This document shows positions 56,184-64,000 of a stretch of 64,000 nucleotides of DNA, in pieces. The DNA lies in assembly GCA_024516155.1 (NCBI GenBank), contig JAJJXM010000015.1:1-64000 (forward strand). Direction: 5' to 3'. Position 1 is the stretch's first letter. Every line of letters begins with the position of its first letter. The position numbers and the translations under genes are program-made. The notes under the pieces are model-generated. The model ran no database searches and had not been told where the DNA came from. It saw only the letters and a program-made list of their open reading frames with translations. Origin of the DNA: Pyronema omphalodes (lineage: Eukaryota > Ascomycota > Pezizomycetes > Pezizales > Pyronemataceae).

Positions 56184-57348
56184 GGTAATATTATGGGTAT
56201 CGGAATCTGCGAAGAGGGATTCGGCTGGTAGCAAGCATTAAGGATAATAGGTAGGGCTCAATGCGATGGTGAACGCAGTGAAAGACAAAACGAACAAAGT
56301 TAAGAGGGGTGGTGTAATATGTTACGCGTGGTTTTGGTCACGTTACATTTGACCATACTAGACCATATTATGGACCACTTATTTTCCGGCGAGGGTTGGT
56401 TGGAGTTGAACATTTATGTACAGAAGTGGTGAATTTTCAATCCTCTGACAGGCATCAATATGAAGGTAGGTTCAACGACCACTCGTTCGTATGAGCGAAG
56501 GTGCAAGGTCGACTTCGCTTGGTTTACCCGCACATTTTCTCCACTGACACTTTTGACACCGTAATTTCATAGGCGTCCTCCTATCTCTTCATACAATGCA
56601 CGAACCCTCATAATCAAGTGCTGCAATTCTGGGATTTTTCACTCAAACCGCTGCCGGGGTTAATTTAATAGATATCTAGATGAATATACAGAGGGGGAGA
56701 ATGAAACAAAAATGCTTCTGGAGGTTGGGATTCGCAGTTACTCTGAAAGACTAGTCACATCATAATATTCATAAATGCCCACGATACTTGGCTGGTGGTT
56801 GCCTGAGATAGTTGAATTTTGGAATTATTCGGCTTCTGATGATCCGCGTGTTAGTGTGTAGCTTCCAATTTAGATCGCGAGAAAGCAGGAGTCTCAAGCT
56901 ATCTACGGTAAACAGTGTAAGTTATTGGTGTAAATGTGTCTGACAATTAGAGATTGAAACCATGCAACACATTGGAAAGTTGTCGCTACTGGCCAGCGCT
57001 CTCAGTGGGCGAAGTGCACCCGAAGGCTGCGGGCATTAGAACTCAGGAGGTATTACTCAATGCCAGTTAAGCGTTTCTTAGGTTGATACCGTTCAATGGG
57101 CCTAGAATTATAATCATCCAACATCAGATTGGCGAGGAAGGCGACACCAGATTGAGAGCATCATGAACATGGTTTATATATCACTTCATCACAACAGAGA
57201 ATTATCCAACACCAATTTTTGATTGCAAATCTACAAACTAATTAAACTGAAAAAGAATCCCAAGTAATTGCTCCAGCCATGTCGTAACCGTTTACCCATC
57301 TCTATAACTCTGTCCAAGTTAACTTTTAAGTACGTAACCTGTCGTCTA
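56184..57348. other. Intergenic, 1.2 kb
   Basis: Promoter region of the 56183 gene at the left; ordinary sequence with no gene. GACCATA/TGGACCA steps (GACCATACTAGACCATATTA) lie near 56350-56370. Confidence 0.5.
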
Positions 57349-58041
57349 TCAAGCGGGTCCATCACCACGACCAAGGTCCCAGGTACCTGTTTTCTTCATC
57401 TTTTTAATTTCCTCCTGTTCATACGTCTCACCATCATCCTGATGCATTTGTAACGAGCGTTTGCTCGCCCTACTTGTGCTTCTCTGAGGGCCAAATTCCT
57501 CGGGATTGTCAACATCCATTCTGTTTTCAACGCTTAGAAGACTAGGGACCCCAGGGCTCTCAAAGGACATGTCGTCTTCTTGATCATGGAACATGTCGAT
57601 GTTGTTTTTTCCATAAAATGGATCAGGAACGAATAGTGTGTTTTGCTGAAGTTGATGAGACCGAGGTGGTGGGGACTCATAACCGCGTATGCGAGTATCG
57701 CGCACTGCTAAATGCGAGTCGTCGGCAAGGGTCAAGGCCTGACCCTGGTGATCGTATCCGTAGTTGACCGGAGCTACAAAACTGTGACGAGAGTCGATTA
57801 CATGCTTCTTGTAGAGGGATTTTCCATCGCTTTGCTGAAGGTATTGGGGCGGTACTTGGTTGGTGAGCTTTTTAAGCGCAAGACCGTAAGTGGCGTTTTG
57901 TTGAGGAGATTCCGAGTTACGGAGGACTGCAACACGATAACGCGGGCTGGAACCGCTGGTAGAACGCCAATCGTTGGCAGGTGAGGTGTTGGATGTGTCG
58001 ATTAGCATGCCGTCTGGAATTTCATAATCATGTTGGTTCAT
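57349..58041 (-). CDS. Orphan disordered protein, probable nuclear
   Basis: I chose ATG 58041 (context CAACATGAAC); the frame continues upstream only from a non-ATG codon. The product is 230 residues: MNQHDYEIPDGMLIDTSNTS, a Tyr/Arg patch (SSPRYRVAVLRNSESPQQNA), a central LADDSHLAVRDTRIRGYESP, VPDPFYGKNNIDMFHDQEDD and a C-terminal basic element (RSTSRASKRSLQMHQDDGET, then IKKMKKTGTWDLGRGDGPA). The mix of short basic clusters and acidic stretches in an unstructured chain suggests a nuclear regulatory or scaffold protein. Nothing more can be said. Confidence 0.6.
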   Translation of the reverse strand: MNQHDYEIPDGMLIDTSNTSPANDWRSTSGSSPRYRVAVLRNSESPQQNATYGLALKKLTNQVPPQYLQQSDGKSLYKKHVIDSRHSFVAPVNYGYDHQGQALTLADDSHLAVRDTRIRGYESPPPRSHQLQQNTLFVPDPFYGKNNIDMFHDQEDDMSFESPGVPSLLSVENRMDVDNPEEFGPQRSTSRASKRSLQMHQDDGETYEQEEIKKMKKTGTWDLGRGDGPA

Positions 58042-59410
58042 GTTGCTGGTTTTACGTGCAGCTCGGTAGAAAAGCTGCGACCGTAGATTGGTGTCGATTA
58101 GTAGAGGGCATAGTTGGGAGAGACTGGAAGATATCCAGGGCCCATTGCTGGCGGTCCAAATTGGAGACAAAATGGCTTGATTTTTACCGTAAGGGAGGGC
58201 ATTCCGCTATTTCAATCGGCATGAAGGGTGGACATGACTTAACATAAGCCCTGATAGAGGAATATGGGCCCGAAGTCGCTGCGGAATATTCTTACGATGA
58301 CTTAATACCATTCCGGGGTCTTTCGTCTGTTTTAGAAGCTTATTATAGTATCTCTATATTCTGTCTTTATGTGTTCTTTTTTTTTCCCTTTAATATTCCT
58401 ATGGTTCCACCTCGAATGCGTAGATGCTTCATTTTGACTTGCTTACTTCCTTATCATATATTCTACGAAGCTTCTTTTCAGATTTTACGGTAGCAACCTT
58501 ATGATAAGATGCTAAACTTATATACCAAATGCGTAGATCAATCATGCTGTATGTTTTCGGTAGCTTGAGTGTTCGAGAGGCCATCATCAAAACAACAGTC
58601 ATCGTGCAGTTTTTATCCGATTCAATGTCACGTGTGCGATACGTTGTTTCGTTCCCGGCGATCATGTAGATTCAATGAGTCTGTAGGCTTTCAATTCGCA
58701 CCCTTGAACAAACCTTCGTCGGTACAAAGGAACGAATTAGGGCTCAGGGCGTCCATTGCCCTTCCGCACGGGCCGCACACTAACGTACCCTAGACGCTAG
58801 AGCTGACTTCCATCCTCCATCCTCCAATATCATCGTGGCTTCATCGTCAATCTTGCCGAACTACATTCAGGATCGACCTCATGCAATAGTAATTCCGCAG
58901 TAATTCAGAGCGACTATAAGTAGACATTGGTCGTATGATGTCTCGCCAAGTACGCCAAGTTGACCCAACCAGTCACGATCATGTATCCACACTTGTACAC
59001 TGATTTCTCGGTCCCGCTCTCATCAATTTTGAACGGAAAAACTAGCCAATCAGACAGAACTTTTCGCAGGCCTTCATGGGGCATGTGAGGAGGGTTCTGG
59101 ATATAGTGAGCAGCACTGACTACCACCTCCTGTCCTCTTACATTCTTAGTGAAAGCTAATTCCAGTATACATTCCAGATAAACCAAGCCGAATAATTTTT
59201 ACACGCTGATAATGAACTCGATTTTGACCGTACGAATACCTCGTTTGTGCTTCCTCCAACTACGACGGAAAGTCTCGGAGCTATCCAAGTTGCAGCACAT
59301 ACTTGATTCATACATTTTTTACATTGGGGCATTTCAAGATTCTTGATCACACGCTAACCCCCGCTGTCTTCCTTTCCTCATCCGAGGGTTTGGACTTATG
59401 GGATATCAAA
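58042..59410. other. Intergenic with a possible unresolved or decayed gene
   Basis: Minus-strand frames 58914-59186 and 59156-59350 overlap and read partly protein-like (VRGQEVVVSAAHYIQNPPHM, FPFKIDESGTEKSVYKCGYM), and a GTATGT donor occurs near 59300, but I could not build a consistent model. The remainder shows no coding signal. Confidence 0.3.
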
Positions 59411-60895
59411 CTATCCAAACTCTCGATACTTGGATTCTCCACCGCCGTAAATCTGACCGGCAGCGTCCCAGTAAGTGCTGGCTCCTCGCCGACTATTATC
59501 CTCGTTAGATGCTATTTTCACTTTCCGATTCCCATAAACTGTTACTCCTCCGTTATTCTGGTGGGAGGTGCTGGACTTACCGAATAAAACAAAAATCATC
59601 TCCAACAACGCCGGGAACCACAGGGACATCGTCAGCACCTGCCCGAAACTCCAATCATCATTATCCCAATTTTCCGCCTCCTCTGTCAACACGCTACGAT
59701 AATTCACAAACTCTGGCACATAAATAATAGTACCCGGACCAGGCGGCTGTATGATAGATCGGAGATGACGACGCATCCACCTGATCCTCAGAAGGAGGTA
59801 GATCGGCAAGCCGTGGTTCCATATATAGATACCAAAATAGATGAGCCAGATGCACTTGAAAAACCTCTTTGCCCTCGGTGAAAGTTTGGGGGTGGCGGTG
59901 GGGGTAGGATCATGAGTTGCCTGGTTGCTGTTGGACGGGTTATCACTCGACTGATACTGACCCGAAGCTCCTGTTAAGCACCACCTTCCACAAAAGCAAC
60001 CCCAAACTTTCCTCAAAGCCCTCGGTACCCCATTCTTTTCCGGTTCTTCCCACTCCAGCAAAACTATCAACCCTAACGCTACTGTACACAGCGCCCAGCT
60101 CGTCCTGAGTAACTTGAACTCTGTCCCCTCGGGAAGCAGGTCGACAAGGAATCCGGATACACAGCTCTCCTTCGGGAACTGAGGTGCTAGGGATTTATAT
60201 ACCTTCGTCCTATCAATATTGAGATAGCCCGCACACGCAATAGCGGCTGTTACTATTACCAGCCTTAGGTCTCTTCTCCGGAAGCTGGTTCTAAGGTAAG
60301 GGGTGCTGATAAGTGTCAGGACCGGGCATATGGTGATGATAGATGTGTATAGCGTGAGGATAAAGTTGTAGAGATCCCCTCCCAGCAGATCGATGACAAA
60401 GTAGGGCGCCTTTCGCGGTTTGATGTCTCCACCGTAGAGGATGGCAGCAATTTGGATAGTCAAGGAGAGGTACAAAGCGGAGTCTAGTAATGAGCGCAAG
60501 GCGGTATTGAGGGCGGCGTTGATTCGGCGGAGAACGCGGAAGATGGTTTTATGGCTTCGACGGTTGGAGGAGCCCCAGCGATGGGCTTTTTTGTCGAAGG
60601 TGAAGCCGAGGGCCATGACGAGGATCGAACAGATGGTACATGTGTAGCAGAGAATGTAGAGTGATAGCACCACCTAGTTATTGACATGATGAAACATTAG
60701 CACTGCCTAATAGGAGACTTGAAATAATTGCGGACAAGAATCAAAGTAATGACCTACCCCAATCCCCCCAAGATCAGGATTTCCTTGTCCGAAACTAGTG
60801 TGATTCACCCTCACAATACATTCCTGGAAGTTCTTGATGGCATCGGTTACGTTGGTTCCCGTGGCAAAATCAAATAACCTATCGCTTGTTGACAT
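59411..60895 (-). CDS. Fungal seven-TM membrane protein of unknown function (WSFGQ motif)
   Basis: Exon 60895-60758 is joined (donor GTAGGT, branch CTAAT, acceptor CTAG) to exon 60673-59411; phases match, at least 466 residues from ATG 60895. The frame stays open upstream of that ATG (EEPCPEKVGDGWNN), so an earlier exon with a signal peptide is likely missing. The N-terminal part is extracellular-looking with Cys and an N-glycosylation site (VNHTSFG). Seven hydrophobic segments follow (VVLSLYILCYTCTICSILVM to LTMSLWFPALLEMIFVLFG). WDNDDWSFGQVL just before the last TM is characteristic of a mould-wide uncharacterised membrane family. A 99-bp intron in frame (59580-59482, donor GTAAGT) may be spliced out near the C-terminus without changing the frame. 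Confidence 0.75.
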
Positions 60896-62717
60896 CAGTT
60901 CGTCTGGCCTGGCGTTTTGATTATTCCACCCATCTCCCACTTTCTCGGGACATGGCTCTTCGCTGTTCTTTAATACATATCACTTCTAGCAATTGAAGCA
61001 CAAGATAACTAATATCTCCGTTAGCCGGCCCTTTTCACTGTGTTGGCACGACTACCTAATTGCGAAGCTGAGTTTGCGATTCAGTTGATCTTTTAGTGCC
61101 AGGCTGCAAAATCCACTTGATTTTGGAGAAACCATCTTCAAGCCACCCTACTCTGAGTTAGCACTGTAATCGATAGACAAATCATGTTCTCTCGGTTCAG
61201 TTTTTGTTTCATGGAATGGCCGAAATATCCGGTCCGTCCTCAAAGAATTGCGGGGTAAAGAATGTAATCGAAAGATAGTGGAGTTCTAATCCTTCATCGT
61301 AGTGATGATCTAGTGTCACGACGAGCGTAGTGGTTGGCTGGCCTTCAAGATAAGTGAGACAGAGCCTAGTTGTGCTTTCAGAAGTTGCAGGTGATCTACA
61401 GCTACCACACAGCTGATAACATGACGAATAGGTATATATATGGTGCTGTATAGAGTGCCGGACACTTGTTCACAGTAGCCTGGCAGAGGTCGCCGTTCAG
61501 AATACCCCCCAACGTCGATCTTTTCACTGGCTTTTAACCCAAAAATGGTTACTTCAAAGCCGTAGGAATCTTACAAGAGAACTCAGGGAAAAATCATTGA
61601 GCTAAAAGAAAATGAATTTGGATGCGTGGCCTGTATAGCTATGAAGGCTAGCAAGTTATCTGTTTTGAAGTGCAGGCATGTGGATTAGACAGCGGTTCTG
61701 TGCGGATTCAGAATTCCACAGTATTGCAGGACGAGTTCCAGTAAATGACTTGACACAAATATATGTCTATGTAGTAAGCCTTTTATGTGACTAATACTGC
61801 CTTTTGGCATACGTACTTTTCTCTGCCGACAAATCATTAATGTATATCCCATCATCCACCTGTTAATATTTTCTACCAAGCTTCCAGTCATATGTAAGAC
61901 TACAGACTCCATGGCTGCCATCGTGTAAAACGCTGTAAAATCAGTGGAGTGATGAGTTTAAACGTCGTACCCAAGACTGTCGCTTCAAGTTTCTATAGCT
62001 TTGGGTAAATCCCGGAGACTGAAGAATTAAGATGGTTCAGCAGACTAGTTTTCATGTTCCGGTTCGAAAATTTTATGATTTGGTTGAGAATCGAGCGAGT
62101 TAAGGCGAAGGAACCGCGCGGACGGGTGATACGCTGAGCTCGGGGCTGCATATACATAGGACAACACACGCTCACTAGATATCACGCCTGGGATTTCATC
62201 ACGGCAAACGTGCCATCACCTACTGGCTGTCGGTTCTCCTCAAGAGGTAAATGGGATGCGCTAGCCATCATTCCGCAGCTTCAATGGCCTTCCACAAGAC
62301 GTAAGCTGAAGGCTCACGGTGATGATCGCGTATTTCGTTTTTAATTCTGGCACTACGATACGCGAAGGCACGGTGTCATAACGCATCACTCTTCTTATTC
62401 GCCAAAAATCTACAATATCCGCCAATCTCGCATGCTTCCATACTGGCAAGACAAGACTGCCATGCGTCCTTACTCAGATGTTTGCATGCCCGAAATTTGC
62501 GAAAGTTTCCATGAGATTCCAGAATCTACCCGGCCTTGCATGATAAATGGTGAATTAACCTGACCCCGCGGGCGGAGTCACGCCTGAACGCGAATCCCTG
62601 CAAAGTGCTGCCTGATCAACCCCGCCGACGTCATTCCTCGCCGGAAGATTCTACATCAAGATCTCAGCTCCATCTCCCTCTTGATTCCTCAAACCACATC
62701 ATTATACAGCCGACGAG
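60896..62717. other. Divergent intergenic region between membrane protein and scn1
   Basis: Holds the missing 5' exon(s) of the membrane protein gene, if they exist (an ATG-led candidate at 61135 did not join in frame), and the promoter of scn1. No other gene seen. Confidence 0.5.
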
Positions 62718-63812
62718 ATGTCCCAATCTTCAGCATCCTCCGATCAACCGCCGATTCCCTGGTCCGTCGGCGTTCACGATGCCCATTGCCACCCGACAGA
62801 CACGATGGACACCACCGCCTCAATTCCCTCGATGAAAGCCGGCAAACTCGCGATTATGGGAACCCGTACCCACGATCAGCAGCTCGTCGCTCGGCTTGCT
62901 CGCACCCATCCCGATCGTATCGCGCCTTCGTTCGGTTACCACCCATGGTTTTCACATATGATCTACGATGACACTCAGAACGGGGAGGTCAACGCCGAGG
63001 AGCACTATTCTTCCGTATTGACGCCTGTACCAGATAAGGACTTTGTAGGGAAGCTACCTACACCACGCAAGTTGTCCGAGATTATAGCAGAGATCCGTTC
63101 GAATCTTGAAGAGTTTCCGACAGCTATGGTGGGAGAGATTGGGTTGGATAGAGCTTTTAGACTGCCTATTCCGGATGAACAGCCCAAGAGATTAAGCAAA
63201 TACCATGTTTCGATGGATCACCAAAGGATTATTTTTCTGGCACAACTCAGGCTTGCGGGGGAAATGCGGCGGGGCGTTTCAGTACATGGCGTTCAGTGCC
63301 ACGGTGCGATATTCGACAGTCTGAAAGTTTTATGGGCTGGCTTCGAACGGAAAGTAGAACGCTCTAGAGATCGTCGGAGGCGAAGAAGAAAGGTCGCACC
63401 TGGTGTTTATGAGATTCTACCGGACATAAACCCTTCGGATGAGAGTGATCCCGAGGACGAGGACGAGCCGAAACCGTATCCACCAAGGATATGCTTGCAT
63501 AGCTTTTCAGCGCCGGTAGGCGTTTTGAAGCAGTACTTGAGTTTCCCGGCACCAAGTCGGTTGTGGTTCAGTTTTAGTACTACAATTAATGCAAGGGAGG
63601 AAAAGGGGCATTTGGAAAAAGTGAAGGAGACAATAAAAGAGCTACCTGAAGAATGTGTGTTGGTGGAGAGTGACCTTCATACCGCGGGAAATGAAATGGA
63701 TGAGGCATTGGAGAATGCAGTAAGATTTGTATGTGGCGTACGAGGATGGAGCATAGAGGAAGGCACAAAGAAGTTGGCGGAAAACTTTAAAGCTTACATT
63801 GGTGAGATTTAA
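62718..63812 (+). CDS. scn1: TatD-family hydrolase, Cut9-interacting protein Scn1-like
   Basis: ATG at 62718, one exon, 364 residues. Metal-site motifs of the TatD amidohydrolase fold are present in order: DAHCHP (HxH, residues 21-26), FGYHPW (72-77), VGEIGLDR (with metal-bridging Glu, about 138-145), SVHGVQCHG (about 188-196), CLHSFS (about 258) and LVESDLH (with Asp, about 313-319). Fission yeast Scn1 was found through its interaction with the APC/C subunit Cut9; the family includes 3'-5' DNases. Compared with plain TatD proteins there is an inserted charged loop (RSRDRRRRRRKVAP ... SDESDPEDEDEPK). No signal peptide, so it is cytosolic or nuclear. Confidence 0.9.
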   Translation: MSQSSASSDQPPIPWSVGVHDAHCHPTDTMDTTASIPSMKAGKLAIMGTRTHDQQLVARLARTHPDRIAPSFGYHPWFSHMIYDDTQNGEVNAEEHYSSVLTPVPDKDFVGKLPTPRKLSEIIAEIRSNLEEFPTAMVGEIGLDRAFRLPIPDEQPKRLSKYHVSMDHQRIIFLAQLRLAGEMRRGVSVHGVQCHGAIFDSLKVLWAGFERKVERSRDRRRRRRKVAPGVYEILPDINPSDESDPEDEDEPKPYPPRICLHSFSAPVGVLKQYLSFPAPSRLWFSFSTTINAREEKGHLEKVKETIKELPEECVLVESDLHTAGNEMDEALENAVRFVCGVRGWSIEEGTKKLAENFKAYIGEI

Positions 63813-64000
63813 TGATACCAAACCAAGGAGAGGCACGTGTAGAATAGTCAGCGTGTTGCAGGCACGGTGTGGCTCAAAGGGAGTGATATTTTATGTTGCG
63901 TTGACATCTATTTTAGAAGTTTACATTATGAATGAGTACAGTGTTTCAGACGTCTTATGTTTGTAGGTACGATAAAACTTCCGTGGATGAGATACACGAA
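63813..64000. other. 3' flank of scn1
   Basis: Downstream region with no frame; window ends. Confidence 0.6.

Noticed and set aside
61021..61135. ATG-led first exon for the seven-TM protein starting at 61135
   Set aside because: The only nearby donor (GTAGTC) is weak and leaves a phase that does not match the downstream exon.

Overview
The window looks like a nuclear contig of a filamentous ascomycete (Pezizomycotina). Recognisable genes are the BAX-inhibitor protein Bxi1, a Ppn2-like membrane phosphoesterase, the TatD-type hydrolase Scn1, a fungal-type tyrosine phosphatase and a fungal multispanning membrane protein. Introns are short (46-183 bp in most genes, one of 368 bp) with GTAAGT/GTATGT-like donors, and there are eukaryotic tRNA genes, two of them with 13-nt introns. 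A Leotiomycete is a guess from the overall feel only; nothing here fixes the genus.

Layout. 1-2.9 kb: the 5' part of a Tad-like LINE on the minus strand (ORF2 runs off the window start). Its ORF1 is split by a 737-bp non-autonomous hAT element with a perfect 8-bp target duplication and also carries one in-frame TGA. 3.9-10.1 kb: an orphan coiled-coil protein, tRNA-Ile(AAT), a two-TM Gly-rich protein and a two-exon charged protein. 10.1-20.6 kb: a head-to-head gene desert between a minus gene (promoter side at 10.06 kb) and a plus gene (start 20.6 kb). It holds microsatellites, a 356-bp mariner/pogo-type MITE, a C-tract/G-tract foldback and a cluster of related palindromes built on GATATGTATGGT / TATGGT-N-ACCATA. 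20.6-28.3 kb: three orphan genes. 28.3-38.8 kb: a second 10-kb desert, with an 11-bp minisatellite at 34.1-34.4 kb.

38.8-64 kb is the normal gene-bearing part. It has a tyrosine phosphatase, tRNA-Gln(CTG), a candidate GPI-anchored protein, a coiled-coil protein with a predicted 46-nt intron, a 97-bp Tourist-like MITE, a second identical intron-containing tRNA-Ile(AAT), bxi1, the Ppn2-like gene, a run of small basic disordered orphan proteins (52.9-56.2 kb), another orphan, a seven-TM membrane protein and scn1.

The genes do not form an obvious pathway or secondary-metabolite cluster. Bxi1 (ER/vacuole stress and cell death) and the Ppn2-like phosphatase (vacuolar polyphosphate) are tail-to-head neighbours on the same strand, but co-function is not shown by the sequence. 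I found no CRISPR array, prokaryotic operon or rRNA. The most unusual signals are the palindrome cluster in the first desert, the nested transposon whose excision restores a reading frame, and the neighbouring small basic orphan proteins. Gene models with introns are my own splice calls from donor/acceptor/phase agreement, not transcript evidence.
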